NCBI RefSeq assembly: GCF_900107265.1
Contig: NZ_FNPJ01000003.1
Span: forward strand, 32,618-96,617
DNA: 64,000 bases
Source: Nitrosomonas sp. Nm33
GTDB taxonomy: Bacteria > Pseudomonadota > Gammaproteobacteria > Burkholderiales > Nitrosomonadaceae
Direction: 5' to 3'
Below the pieces are notes generated by a model. That model did no database searches. It worked only from the letters and a program-made list of their open reading frames with translations, and was not told the DNA's origin. Below are positions 48,924 to 58,880 of the stretch, piece after piece. How positions within the stretch are numbered: the stretch's first letter is position 1; the number at the start of each line of letters is the position of its first letter. The position numbers and the translations under genes are program-made.

Positions 48924-48970
48924 TTTTCTTATTCATTTTTATCTATTTTTTTTTCGTTTCTTCCATTCTT

Positions 48971-49017
48971 GAGTGAGCTTATTGAGAGCTCATTGAGAGC
49001 TCATTCTACTTTTTTTG
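48971..49017 (+). terminator. Terminator after purA
   Basis: GAGTGAGCT (48971-48979) pairs with AGCTCATTC (48998-49006, one G-U), followed by TACTTTTTTT. The loop contains a repeated TTGAGAGCTCA, so alternative pairings exist. Confidence 0.65.
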
Positions 49018-49190
49018 GCTAATTTCATTCTCGCATTTGTTTCTTTTGATTTTTCGTAAACAATTTCGAGTCCCTATTCAGCTTCTGCAACCTTTTGTTT
49101 AAAATACCGTAATCGTTCTTTTATTACCTCGATTTGTTGTCCAGCAGTTCTTGCCTGACATTGGGAATAAATATTTTTGGAGATCATTTT

Positions 49191-49565
49191 ATGCAACTAA
49201 AACTGGTTGATTTAATACGAGTATTAATTGTACTAATATTAAGTATTTTTTTTAGCTCATTAGCTACTTTGGTACAGGCATCATGTAAGGGATGTCTTTG
49301 TGTGGGTGATCCCTGTCGGTTATGCTCTTTACCTCCAATGACTACTGATGTGATTGCAGAGGATGAGCCAGAAACATGCAAGCGGATCCGAGACGAAGTG
49401 GCTCCCATCTCTTCACCTCCTGGAACTAATGAGTATTTTGCTAGCCTTGATAAGTCAACAATGGCTTGTATAAAAAACGGGGGAGATGTCATTAAAAACT
49501 CGCGTCGCAGTGAAGCTTTTCCTGCAAGGGTTTATTGTAAGCCATATGCTCCAGCGAAGAATTAA
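49191..49565 (+). CDS. Secreted cysteine-rich protein of unknown function
   Basis: 124 aa from the ATG at 49191 (ribosome binding site TGGAG). The N-terminus is a clear signal peptide (hydrophobic residues about 9-27, ending VQA). The mature part opens with a dense cysteine block SCKGCLCVGDPCRLC and has three more single cysteines (ETCKR, ACIKN, YCKP): eight in total, an even number that suits disulfides or a metal site. No family is recognised. It stands alone after purA, before a gene-poor stretch. Confidence 0.7.
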   Translation: MQLKLVDLIRVLIVLILSIFFSSLATLVQASCKGCLCVGDPCRLCSLPPMTTDVIAEDEPETCKRIRDEVAPISSPPGTNEYFASLDKSTMACIKNGGDVIKNSRRSEAFPARVYCKPYAPAKN

Positions 49566-50886
49566 AGTAATTTGGAATTTTTGTTACTGTAAGAAATATC
49601 TAAGATTGCTTTCTGGTGTACTAATGAGTTATAGAAAAGTATATATTTAATTCTTTAACCTTAATTTATATTCAGAAGCTGCTGAACTATAAAGAAATTG
49701 TTGTGTGGTGTGCTCTACTGTCAAGATTTGAGAGCTGAGTGCAAATTTGCTTCGACCGTTAATAAAATTTGATGGAAATTCATTTTGTTCGTGCGACACT
49801 ACTTATTTCTGGAATAATCTGTCCTTGCTCTTCTTTATACGTTCATACCAATCCAAGGCAATCTTATTGTCAGCCGCTCTCGTCTTAAATGGACTGTTCT
49901 TTTTTCATTTTTGGTCTGGGTACAGAAATATACGGAGTTGTGCCAGCGATGATTTTATATTCTGTGCGCCAATTCACCGTGTGAAACTTAAATGCAATGA
50001 CAACACGAACACTCAATGTATCAGGAATGAACCGGGGTGTTTCAAATAGTAAGTTCTGTCTAATACTAACAGTAAATCAGGTTTGTTAAGTACTTCCAAA
50101 ATATCATCACCATTCATATAGTTTTGTGTAATTGCCGAATGGACCATGTATTCGTACTCGGTGATATTGTGTGCAATATTGAAGCATGTCTTGTCTTGTC
50201 ACAAAGTATCAAGCGGCATCAAGCGAATATTTTTGATTTCAGTGAGTTTACGTAAAACTGCTACATGCGCTGATTATGGTATAGCATGATGCCCATTATT
50301 TGTTCTTGCTTATCTATTGTTAGACCCTCAGGGAATGATATTTCTGCTTTCTTAGACATAGTAATCTCTTATGAGCAGGATGTATTCGAAATAAGACGGA
50401 AATCATTAGAGTTTTAATTTCCGACAAAGACGTAATTTATGCGTTTTTGAGCGTTATATCGGTTGATTGCGCTGACTGCTATTTTGAGTATGGTAAGATG
50501 AGCGTATTTGACTATAGATGATTTAGTCGAGAACTATACTGAAAGCGGTGAGCATCATTCACTTGATGAATAGTTAGTATCAAAGAGAGTATTGGAGTAA
50601 AAAACTAACCCATCCTTTGCATTAATTTGATTTTGGATTCTGAGGATAATGTGCAGTCAATATCTTTTATGATTCATTTTTAAATTTTTAACAAAATAGA
50701 CAAATTTTTGCTCCATTTCTGAAAATCAAGTGAATGATAAATAATAAAGAACTCAAAACATGCTGTGATCATGTCATAAAAAGCAAAGTAGAAATTATCT
50801 GGTATTTTTTCTAATCTCCACTGTAATGTCAGAAATCTAAAGATTTATCGTGACTAATTGATTGAAATTAATAAATTAAATATTTT
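49566..50886. other. Gene-poor region between the Cys-rich gene and secA
   Basis: 1.3 kb, AT-rich. It contains a decayed minus-strand frame (listed separately) and a short minus-strand stretch near 49790-49895 reading TRAADNKIALDWYERIKKS without a usable start. The last 500 bp before secA show no gene. Confidence 0.5.
50011..50361 (-). pseudogene. Decayed ORF, unrecognised
   Basis: Starts with ATG (complement of 50359-50361) behind AAGAGATT and reads MSKKAEISFPEGLTIDKQEQ for 32 codons to a TAG. After further stops, a sensible frame (NITEYEYMVHSAITQNYMNG then DDILEVLNKPDL) resumes and runs to about 50011. The pattern looks like a small protein broken by at least two changes. Family not recognised. 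Confidence 0.35.
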
Positions 50887-53610
50887 ATGTTAAACAATTT
50901 GCTTAAAAGGATCTTTGGTAGCCGCAATGACCGCTTAATCAAGCAATATTCCCAGATTGTACGTGTTATCAATGAATTAGAATCAACTATTGCACCATTG
51001 TCTGATAATGATCTATGCGGCAAGACTCATGAATTCAAGCAACGACTTTCCAACGGCGAAGCACTTGATGCGCTGTTACCCGAAGCATTCGCAGTAGTGC
51101 GGGAAGCAGGCAAGCGTGTGTTGGGAATGCGTCACTTTGATGTGCAGCTAATCGGTGGAATGGTGTTGCATCATGGGAAAATTGCTGAGATGCGTACCGG
51201 CGAAGGTAAAACATTAATGGCCACCCTGCCTGCCTATCTTAATGCCTTGACGGGACAAGGGGTACATATTGTGACGGTAAACGATTATCTTGCCAGACGT
51301 GATGCAGACTGGATGGGAAAAATTCACCAATTTCTGGGTTTGTCGGTTGGTGTAATTATTTCCCAAATGGCGCAAGATGCAAAACAAACTGCTTACGCTG
51401 CTGATATTACCTATGGTACTAATAATGAGTATGGTTTTGATTACTTACGCGACAACATGGTTGGTCATCCTGCTGAGCGTGTACAACGTATGCTTAATTT
51501 TACAATTGTCGATGAAGTCGATTCGATTTTGATCGATGAGGCGCGTACCCCACTGATCATATCAGGTCAAGCAGAAGGCGATACTGAGATTTATGTGCGT
51601 ATCAATGCATTAATACCTGAACTTACCCGGCAGCAAATAGAGAAAGGGCCTGGCGACTATAGTGTGGATGAAAAATCTCAGCAGGTATTATTGAGTGAGG
51701 AAGGTTTTGAGCATGCCGAGAAATTGCTCGCTAAGGCTGGTTTACTAGCGGCTGGGACAAGCCTTTATGATCCGATCAATATCAATTTAATTCATCATCT
51801 CAATGCTGCATTGCGCGCGCACGCCTTGTATCACCGTGACCAGCATTATGTAGTACAAAATAATGAAGTAATTATCGTTGACGAGTTTACTGGCCGCTTA
51901 ATGCCGGGAAGGCGATGGTCGGAAGGACTGCATCAAGCTGTTGAAGCAAAAGAAAATGTCCCGATTCAGAAAGAGAATCAGACGCTTGCTTCGATTACGT
52001 TTCAAAATTATTTTCGTATGTATCATAAGCTTGCTGGCATGACAGGGACAGCAGATACCGAAGCTTTTGAATTTCAACAAATCTATGGACTTGAAACTGT
52101 CGTTATTCCGACACATCGCTCGATGATTCGTGAAGACAGGATGGATAAAGTCTTTCGTACCATGAAGGAAAAACATCAAGCCATCCTGGAAGATATCAAG
52201 GATTGTTATCAGCGTGGACAGCCAACGCTTGTTGGAACAACTTCCATTGAGAGTAATGAATTGCTTTCTTCTTTATTAAGCAAAGAAAAATTACCGCATC
52301 AAGTTCTCAACGCGAAGCAACATGCCCGTGAAGCAGATATCATTGCTCAGGCGGGTCGACCCAAAATGATTACGATCGCGACTAACATGGCCGGAAGGGG
52401 TACCGACATTGTATTAGGAGGTAATCCAGAGCAAGAAATTTATCGTGTTCATTCAGATGAAACACTCAACGAAGAAACTAAAGCGAAGCGTGTCGCTGAA
52501 ATACAGAAAGCATGGCAGGAGCGACATGATGAAGTAATTAAACTGGGTGGATTACATATTATAGGTACTGAACGACATGAATCACGCAGAATTGACAATC
52601 AGTTACGTGGACGTGCTGGACGACAAGGTGATTCCGGCTCTAGTCGTTTCTATCTTTCACTCGAAGATCCACTTCTGCGTATTTTCGCATCTGACCGTGT
52701 GGCAAGTATTATGACACGCCTTAAAATGCCTGAAGGAGAAGCGATAGAACATCCATGGGTAACACGGGCAATAGAGAATGCACAGCGGAAAGTTGAAGCC
52801 AGAAACTTTGATATTCGTAAACAATTGCTTGAATTTGATGATGTTGCTAATGATCAGCGTAAAGTGATTTATCAGCAGCGAAATGAATTACTGGAAGCGC
52901 AACAAGATATCACAGAGACGGTAACAGCTATTCAAGAAAGTGTAATCAATAATCTTTTCAATCTCCATATTCCACCTCAAAGTATAGAAGAACAGTGGGA
53001 TATTACTGGATTAGAGAAAACATTAGCGAGCGATTACCATCTTCATTTGCCAATTCAGGAGTGGCTAGATAAAGAACCTGATTTGCACGCCGAGAATTTG
53101 CTGGAAAGAGTTTTGGAAGCAGCACGTGCGCATTATAGTAGTAAGTCAGAAATGGTCGGTAGCCATCTTATGCACCAATACGAGCGGGCAATCATGCTGC
53201 ATAGCCTTGATAATCATTGGCGAGAACATCTGGCAGCATTGGACCATTTACGGCAAGGAATTCACTTGCGTGGCTATGCTGCTAAAAATCCAAAGGAGGA
53301 ATATAAACGAGAAGCCTTCGAGTTATTTGCTAATATGCTTGAGGAGATCAAGGTTGAGGTAACTAAAATACTCATGACTGTTCAAATAAGAAATGAGCAG
53401 CAAGTTGAAACAGTAGCCGAAGCAGCACCTCCATCTCTCAATATGCAATATCACCATGCAGCTTATGAAGAAGTAATAGATAAGCAACAACAGGGTCCTG
53501 AAGAAAAACCCCAACCTTTTGTTCGCAAAAGCACTAAAGTTGGCCGAAATGATCCTTGTCCATGTGGTTCTGGAAAGAAATATAAGCATTGCCATGGTAA
53601 GCTTAAATAG
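50887..53610 (+). CDS. secA: Preprotein translocase ATPase SecA
   Basis: 907 aa. Walker [15 protein letters not shown], Walker [21 protein letters not shown], preprotein cross-linking domain, NBD2 [12 protein letters not shown] and [40 protein letters not shown], then the helical wing and scaffold. The C-terminal zinc/SecB-binding motif [13 protein letters not shown] is intact. It drives export through SecYEG. No close gene partner; followed by a gap with an IS481 remnant. Confidence 0.97.
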   Translation: MLNNLLKRIFGSRNDRLIKQYSQIVRVINELESTIAPLSDNDLCGKTHEFKQRLSNGEALDALLPEAFAVVREAGKRVLGMRHFDVQLIGGMVLHHGKIAEMRTGEGKTLMATLPAYLNALTGQGVHIVTVNDYLARRDADWMGKIHQFLGLSVGVIISQMAQDAKQTAYAADITYGTNNEYGFDYLRDNMVGHPAERVQRMLNFTIVDEVDSILIDEARTPLIISGQAEGDTEIYVRINALIPELTRQQIEKGPGDYSVDEKSQQVLLSEEGFEHAEKLLAKAGLLAAGTSLYDPININLIHHLNAALRAHALYHRDQHYVVQNNEVIIVDEFTGRLMPGRRWSEGLHQAVEAKENVPIQKENQTLASITFQNYFRMYHKLAGMTGTADTEAFEFQQIYGLETVVIPTHRSMIREDRMDKVFRTMKEKHQAILEDIKDCYQRGQPTLVGTTSIESNELLSSLLSKEKLPHQVLNAKQHAREADIIAQAGRPKMITIATNMAGRGTDIVLGGNPEQEIYRVHSDETLNEETKAKRVAEIQKAWQERHDEVIKLGGLHIIGTERHESRRIDNQLRGRAGRQGDSGSSRFYLSLEDPLLRIFASDRVASIMTRLKMPEGEAIEHPWVTRAIENAQRKVEARNFDIRKQLLEFDDVANDQRKVIYQQRNELLEAQQDITETVTAIQESVINNLFNLHIPPQSIEEQWDITGLEKTLASDYHLHLPIQEWLDKEPDLHAENLLERVLEAARAHYSSKSEMVGSHLMHQYERAIMLHSLDNHWREHLAALDHLRQGIHLRGYAAKNPKEEYKREAFELFANMLEEIKVEVTKILMTVQIRNEQQVETVAEAAPPSLNMQYHHAAYEEVIDKQQQGPEEKPQPFVRKSTKVGRNDPCPCGSGKKYKHCHGKLK

Positions 53611-54426
53611 TAAATGATTGACTGATTAATGCGTAAGTATTTGGGAAAGCTCTTATACGAATTGGCGAAGTAGAGGGACTAACAAATAATTGAAAGGCAG
53701 CGCTAAATTTATGACTGGCATTTTTAATGAAGCACAATTGATTAATGGATTACGTTATTGCCTAATTTTTATTCTAGATTAATACCACTCTAATCGAGCA
53801 CGACCATCAATTTCAGATCAAATTCCATTGGTATCTGGAAGATACGGATATGCAACATGCTTATATCAAACCCAGAAGACCGCGATTAAAAGGTAAAGTA
53901 GAAGTTACACATGGGCAGACCGAATTCTATTAACTACTAACCTATAGAGATAATGTTGATCTGCACGTCAAGTTAGCTAAATGGGAAGCTTTCTATAACT
54001 AACGGACCGCACGGTGGTGGGTGAGGAAAAAACATATAAACGTTTAATTGAAAAAATATGCTGTTAACCATTTACACTTTCTGACGCGTCAAGTCAGTTT
54101 TTTATGCTTGTATTCAGTAATGGCTGACTGTTCGTAATCGAACACATTACCATCCTGATGGAGCCGCGCATCATCCAGAAATCATTGGCTTCAGATAACC
54201 ATCAAATTCAAAAAATGAAATTTTTCAGGCCAAACTATTTGGTTATTTGATCTATATATTACCCTGTTATGTAAAGGGTCATGTTATACTTAAAAAATTA
54301 TGCTTTTAAAGTGTATGATGTTCTTTAAGTGTTATTGAAAAATAAAGCATAAAAATAAACAGGCTGATCGGCTCCTAATTTGAGTCGATTCTGGGTAGAA
54401 AATTCATTGGATGGAATTATTGAAAA
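53611..54426. other. Gap secA-petA with IS remnants
   Basis: 816 bp. The middle holds an IS481-type transposase fragment (53802-54066). The last ~130 bp before petA are AT-rich and must contain the pet promoter; no gene was found. Confidence 0.6.
53802..54066 (+). pseudogene. IS481-family transposase fragment
   Basis: The frame reads FHWYLEDTDMQHAYIKPRRP, RLKGKVEVTHG, TEFY-stop-LLTYRDNVDLHVKLAKWEAFYN, with in-frame stops; in another frame the tail reads GPHGGG...KNIYKRLIEKI. These match the end of the integrase catalytic core of IS481-type transposases (the PRLNGKVERSH block with the last acidic residue, then the RPHGGL tail). The N-terminus and ends of the IS are gone. Confidence 0.75.
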
Positions 54427-55026
54427 ATGGCAGATAGTATTGGTGAGATGAATAGTCGGCGTCGTTTTCTAGTGCTAGCCACATCTGTAGCAGGTGGAGT
54501 TGCTGCCGTGGCGGTGGCGACACCGTTCATGTTATATATGATGCCTAGTGAGCGCGCTAAAGCAGCTGGAGCACCGGTAGAAGTCGATATTAGTAAGCTG
54601 GAGCCTGGTATGCTACTAATGGTTGAGTGGCGGGGGAAAGTGGTTTGGGTACTGAGGCGCACGCTGGAAATGTTGGAGAATTTGAAGAAGCTAAATGATC
54701 AACTAGCTGATCCAACTTCAGAAAAAAATCAGCAACCACTTTACGCAAAGAATGAAACGCGTTCTATTAAACCTGAAATTCTTGTGGTAGAGGGTGTATG
54801 TACACATCTCGGCTGTTCTCCAGTATTTAGGAAGGATATTGCTCCTGCTGATTTAGGGCCTGATTGGTTAGGTGGTTTTTTCTGCCCCTGCCACGGTTCA
54901 AAATTTGATTTGGCTGGACGTGTTTATAAGAATGTTCCGGCACCTACTAATTTAGTTGTGCCTTCTCATGTTTATTTGAGTGAAAATCGGCTTTTAATTG
55001 GCTCTGAAAGCAAGGAATCTGTATAA
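54427..55026 (+). CDS. petA: Ubiquinol-cytochrome c reductase, Rieske iron-sulfur subunit
   Basis: 199 aa. A twin-arginine-type N-terminus (NSRRRFLVLATS) continues into the single membrane anchor (about 14-38). The 2Fe-2S cluster motifs are CTHLGC (Cys125, His127, Cys130) and CPCHGS (Cys153, Cys155, His156), with the disulfide Cys residues included. It transfers the first electron from ubiquinol to cytochrome c1. It starts the petABC operon. Confidence 0.96.
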   Translation: MADSIGEMNSRRRFLVLATSVAGGVAAVAVATPFMLYMMPSERAKAAGAPVEVDISKLEPGMLLMVEWRGKVVWVLRRTLEMLENLKKLNDQLADPTSEKNQQPLYAKNETRSIKPEILVVEGVCTHLGCSPVFRKDIAPADLGPDWLGGFFCPCHGSKFDLAGRVYKNVPAPTNLVVPSHVYLSENRLLIGSESKESV

Positions 55027-55027
55027 A

Positions 55028-56275
55028 ATGAGTAAACAAGAAAATTCGTTTATTGGATGGATTGATGAGCGCTTCCCAATGACTGCTACTTGGAGAGCGC
55101 ATCTTTCTGAATATTATGCTCCTAAGAATTTTAATTTTTGGTATTACTTCGGTTCGCTAGCAATGCTTGTGCTGGTTAATCAATTAATTACCGGTATTTT
55201 TCTTACTATGAGCTATAAGCCAGATGCTAGTCTTGCATTTTCATCAGTTGAATACATCATGCGGGATGTGAATTTTGGCTGGTTGATTCGATATATGCAT
55301 TCTACGGGAGCTTCCATGTTTTTTGTGGTGGTTTATTTGCATATGTTCCGAGGAATGATGTATGGTTCTTATCGCAAACCCAGGGAGCTTTTATGGCTGA
55401 TAGGGATGGCGATATTTTTTGTGTTGATGAGTTTAGCATTTACTGGGTATATTTTACCTTGGGGACAAATGTCTTATTGGGGTGCTCAGGTAATTGTAAG
55501 TATGTTTGGGGCGATTCCGTTTATTGGTGAAACGTTATCAAACTGGATTCTGGGAGACTTCATGCTCTCGGATGCAGCACTTAACCGTTTTTTTGCATAT
55601 CATGTGGTGACGCTGCCACTTTTAATAATTGTTCTGGTATTTGTTCATATCATCGCATTGCATGAAGTTGGATCCAATAATCCAGATGGAATAGAAATCA
55701 AATCTAACAAAGATCCAAAAACGGGAATTCCCGTGGATGGAATACCATTTCATCCTTACTACTCTGTAAAGGATATAGTCGGAGTTGTTGGATTTCTAAT
55801 TGTGTTTTGCGGCATTATATTTTTTGTTCCTGAAATGGGTGGATATTTTCTTGAGCATAATAATTTTATCCCTGCAAATACGCTACAAACACCCGATCAT
55901 ATTGCTCCGGTGTGGTATTTCACTCCTTATTATTCGATGCTTAGGGCGGTCACAGTTAATTTTCTCGGGGTAGATGCGAAACTGTGGGGTGTTATCTTAA
56001 TGGCGGGTTCAGTACTTATTTTTAGTTTCTTGCCGTGGTTAGATCGTAGTCCCGTCAAATCAATACGTTATAAAGGACCAATCTTTAAATTCGCGCTGAC
56101 GCTTTTTGTAATAAGCTTTTTTGTATTAGGTTGGCTTGGCACAAAAGCACCGACACCTTTGTACACGTTATTAGCTCAAATTTTTACGGTTATTTATTTT
56201 GCATTTTTTATTCTGATGCCATGGTACAGCAAGATAGATAAAACAAAACCAGAACCAAAAAGAGTGACAAAATGA
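55028..56275 (+). CDS. petB: Cytochrome b subunit of complex III
   Basis: 415 aa from ATG 55028, one base after the petA stop; a TTG/GTG start inside petA is less likely. Eight hydrophobic helices are visible. The b-haem histidines lie in RYMHSTGASMFFVVVYLHMFRG and AYHVVTLPLLIIVLVFVHI. The Qo site shows as a PEMGG sequence (variant of PEWY) and the ILPWGQMSYWGAQV helix is conserved. The stop overlaps petC (ATGA). Confidence 0.95.
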   Translation: MSKQENSFIGWIDERFPMTATWRAHLSEYYAPKNFNFWYYFGSLAMLVLVNQLITGIFLTMSYKPDASLAFSSVEYIMRDVNFGWLIRYMHSTGASMFFVVVYLHMFRGMMYGSYRKPRELLWLIGMAIFFVLMSLAFTGYILPWGQMSYWGAQVIVSMFGAIPFIGETLSNWILGDFMLSDAALNRFFAYHVVTLPLLIIVLVFVHIIALHEVGSNNPDGIEIKSNKDPKTGIPVDGIPFHPYYSVKDIVGVVGFLIVFCGIIFFVPEMGGYFLEHNNFIPANTLQTPDHIAPVWYFTPYYSMLRAVTVNFLGVDAKLWGVILMAGSVLIFSFLPWLDRSPVKSIRYKGPIFKFALTLFVISFFVLGWLGTKAPTPLYTLLAQIFTVIYFAFFILMPWYSKIDKTKPEPKRVTK

Positions 56276-57003
56276 GATTAATAAAATTCCTGCTTTTTTT
56301 TATCAGCTTAGCTCCGATTATTGTTTTTGCAGCCACTGACATAGAACTTGATAAGGCACCAATTGATACTTCTGATAACGCATCATTACAACGTGGTGCG
56401 CAAAGCTTTGTTAATTATTGCCTGACATGCCATGGTGCAAGTTATATGCGTTATAACCGACATCAAGATATCGGATTAAGTAACCAAGATATCAGTGAGC
56501 GCCTTATTCATACGGGACAAAAAGTTGGTGATATGATGTTCACTGCAATAAGGAAGAATGAAGCTGAAGAATCGTTTGGGGTCGTTCCGCCAGATTTATC
56601 TGTAATCGCACGTTCCCGCGGTGCAGATTGGCTGTATACATATCTCAGATCTTTTTATAGAGATGAATCGTCTTCTAGTGGCTGGAATAATTTAATTTTC
56701 GATAGAGTCGCAATGCCGCATGTTTTGTATCAATTGCAAGGTCAACAAGTACTTATTACAAAATCGGCTAATAGTGAGAAAGGCACTCCAGAAATAAAGG
56801 AATTGAAGTTGAGTGTTCCTGGGTTACTTTCCAAAGAAGAATATGATAATTTTGTTACAGATCTGGTAAACTATATGGTTTATTTGGGCGAGCCTCATGC
56901 GAATTATCGTAAGAAACTTGGAGCTATTGTCCTTATCTTTTTATTGAGCATGCTTGGATTGACTTATTTACTAAAACGTGAATATTGGAGAGATGTGCAC
57001 TAA
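56272..57003 (+). CDS. petC: Cytochrome c1 subunit of complex III
   Basis: 243 aa. Signal peptide (1-20, ending IVFA), haem-binding CLTCH (Cys50-His54), the AMPHVL block with the candidate axial Met, and a C-terminal membrane anchor (about 217-234, LGAIVLIFLLSMLGLTYLL). It is coupled to petB by an ATGA overlap. sspA follows 42 bp later. Confidence 0.95.
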   Translation: MRLIKFLLFFISLAPIIVFAATDIELDKAPIDTSDNASLQRGAQSFVNYCLTCHGASYMRYNRHQDIGLSNQDISERLIHTGQKVGDMMFTAIRKNEAEESFGVVPPDLSVIARSRGADWLYTYLRSFYRDESSSSGWNNLIFDRVAMPHVLYQLQGQQVLITKSANSEKGTPEIKELKLSVPGLLSKEEYDNFVTDLVNYMVYLGEPHANYRKKLGAIVLIFLLSMLGLTYLLKREYWRDVH

Positions 57004-57045
57004 TAAATTATTGAATCAAAACACTATGAAGATGTATAAGTCATT

Positions 57046-57645
57046 ATGATGACGCTGTATTCCACTGCAACATGTCCTTTTAGTCACCGATGTCGCATCG
57101 TGCTGCACGAAAAGGACATGGATTTTCAGGTCATTGATGTTGATCCTCACAATAAACCGGAAGATCTGGCTGTAATTAGTCCCTATGGTCGTGTACCAAT
57201 CTTGATCGAACGTGATCTCGTGCTCTATGAATCTAATATCATCAATGAGTACATCGATGATCGTTTTCCTCATCCACAATTAATGCCAGCAGAACCAGTA
57301 ATGCGTGCTCGTGCACGATTATTATTACATCGATTTGAACAAGAGTTATTTTGCCATATTGAGGCTGTCGAACAGAGTGATCAAAAGATAGCTGACAAAA
57401 TGCGAGTAGCAATTGCTGATAGTTTGACAATGATTGCGCCAATCTTTGATAAGCAAAAATATATGTTGGGTGATGAATATTCCATGTTAGATGTAGCTAT
57501 AGCACCTCTATTATGGAGATTGGACCATTATGGAATTAGCTTGCCAAAACAGGCTGCGCCATTACTCAAATATTCTGAGCGATTATTTAGTAGACCATTA
57601 TTTATTGATGCTCTAACTGCTTCAGAGAAATTAATGCGTAAATGA
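57046..57645 (+). CDS. sspA: Stringent starvation protein A (GST-fold)
   Basis: 199 aa. Thioredoxin-like N-terminal domain MTLYSTATCPFSHRCRIVLHEK, then the cis-proline region GRVPILIERDLVLYESNIINEYIDDRFPHPQLMP and an all-helical C-terminal domain. SspA binds RNA polymerase and alters promoter use under starvation and acid stress. Position petABC-sspA-sspB is typical for the group. Confidence 0.94.
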   Translation: MMTLYSTATCPFSHRCRIVLHEKDMDFQVIDVDPHNKPEDLAVISPYGRVPILIERDLVLYESNIINEYIDDRFPHPQLMPAEPVMRARARLLLHRFEQELFCHIEAVEQSDQKIADKMRVAIADSLTMIAPIFDKQKYMLGDEYSMLDVAIAPLLWRLDHYGISLPKQAAPLLKYSERLFSRPLFIDALTASEKLMRK

Positions 57646-58073
57646 AGTATTCTACGACTAAGCCTTATCTAATAAGAGCTATTTACGAATGGTGCGTTGA
57701 TAATGAATTGACTGCTTATATTTCTGTTGTAATTGATCAAAATATATCCTTGCCTAAGGAATATACAAGCGATGGAGAAATCACTTTAAATATTAGTCCT
57801 AAAGCTACTCGCGACTTATTACTTGGTAATGATGTTATTCAATTTACAGCGCGCTTTAATGAGATGCCTAGAGAGGTCTCAATTCCTATTAGTGCGATTA
57901 AGGCAATATTTGCAAAAGAAATTAATCAAGGATTATTCTTTTCTCCTGAAATTGAGCAAGAATTATCATCCACTTTAAAGGATGAAAATATGAATTTTCA
58001 GGAGCCTGGATCTAATATTTGCGCAACGCATAAGCATGGAGGCGATCGAGTTAATTTAAAAAATATTAAATAA
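57642..58073 (+). CDS. sspB: ClpXP adaptor protein SspB
   Basis: 143 aa. Starts STTKPYLIRAIYEWCVDNELTAYISVVID, the substrate-binding SspB fold that tethers ssrA-tagged proteins. A flexible acidic linker leads to the C-terminal tail RVNLKNIK, which resembles the ClpX-binding XB peptide. It overlaps sspA by an ATGA junction. Confidence 0.93.
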   Translation: MKYSTTKPYLIRAIYEWCVDNELTAYISVVIDQNISLPKEYTSDGEITLNISPKATRDLLLGNDVIQFTARFNEMPREVSIPISAIKAIFAKEINQGLFFSPEIEQELSSTLKDENMNFQEPGSNICATHKHGGDRVNLKNIK

Positions 58074-58143
58074 AAAGAGAATAACTTGCAATAGTCTAAG
58101 GTTTATAATTGCTAATAATTAGCTAAATATATCTATTTTATAT

Positions 58144-58219
58144 GCCGGCATAGCTCAGATGGTAGAGCAGCTGATTTGTAATCAGAAGGTCCCGAGTTCG
58201 ATTCTTGGTGTCGGCACCA
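58144..58219 (+). tRNA. tRNA-Thr (anticodon TGT)
   Basis: 76 nt with encoded CCA. Acceptor GCCGGCA (58144-58150) pairs with TGTCGGC (58209-58215, one G-U); the anticodon stem CTGAT/ATCAG holds loop TTTGTAA with anticodon TGT; the T arm contains GTTCGATTC. Confidence 0.95.
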
Positions 58220-58270
58220 TTAAATCAATAAGCTATATATTCTTACTAGAGTTTAGAGTAAGTCCTTTCC

Positions 58271-58300
58271 TTCAGGTTAAAAAATTTTTAACCTGAATTT
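58271..58300. terminator. Terminator after tRNA-Thr
   Basis: Perfect 13-bp arms TTCAGGTTAAAAA / TTTTTAACCTGAA (58271-58297) around one base, followed by TTTAT; works on paper in both directions. Confidence 0.75.
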
Positions 58301-58389
58301 ATCAATTGCGCTAATTCTTCTTTTTGCTATATTGTCTTATGTAATTCACGTTTAGAGTCGCTGCTTTTTCTCCATCAGGAGGTTGGTTT

Positions 58390-58880
58390 TTTTAACAAGT
58401 TGATTCCACCACTGCCTGACAGCAACATGTCAAAAAAGGCGGATTAATCCATAGCGGATTTGCCTGATTGTTTTAATATTTTCTTTGCCCAAGGAGCGTG
58501 CTGACACAGCGTATCGACTGCCTAGTCGTTTAAGTAACTGAGCGATTACACCAGACCGTAACTTAGCATAATTGTGATAAGCACTCGGCGATGTAAGGTT
58601 CTGCGTGTTTGTAGCCACGCTTCTTTCATGCCCCAAGTTTGCTTCGGCTGATTGAACATGGGCTCAGCAACCAATGCTGGCTCCAACTTTCGATCACTTG
58701 TTCGGATGTCAATGTAATACCAGTGCTTAATATCAGACTGGCAATTTTCCATTCTCCGTTGCGTCTGTCACACTTGCACCAAAAATCTAACTAGTCATCC
58801 AGAAAACGTGCCTTAACACCTGTTGACCACGCAAGCACATTCGTTGCTCTTTGCCGTAGAGTTTTAGCGTTACGATAGTA
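58390..58880 (-). pseudogene. Broken DDE-type transposase
   Basis: On the minus strand, consecutive frames read WKIASLILSTGITLTSEQVI, then LVAEPMFNQPKQTWGMKEAW followed by LQTRRTLHRRVLITIMLSYG, then LLKRLGSRYAVSARSLGKEN followed by IKTIRQIRYGLIRL. The EQVIE.W...W.VEP.F...K..WGM-like pattern is that of the C-terminal part of a DDE transposase. At least two frameshifts break it. The exact IS family is not certain. Confidence 0.55.

Noticed and set aside
49747..50049. 100-codon plus-strand frame with several cysteines
   Set aside because: Starts with TTG, has no ribosome binding site, and overlaps the decayed minus-strand frame; composition looks random.
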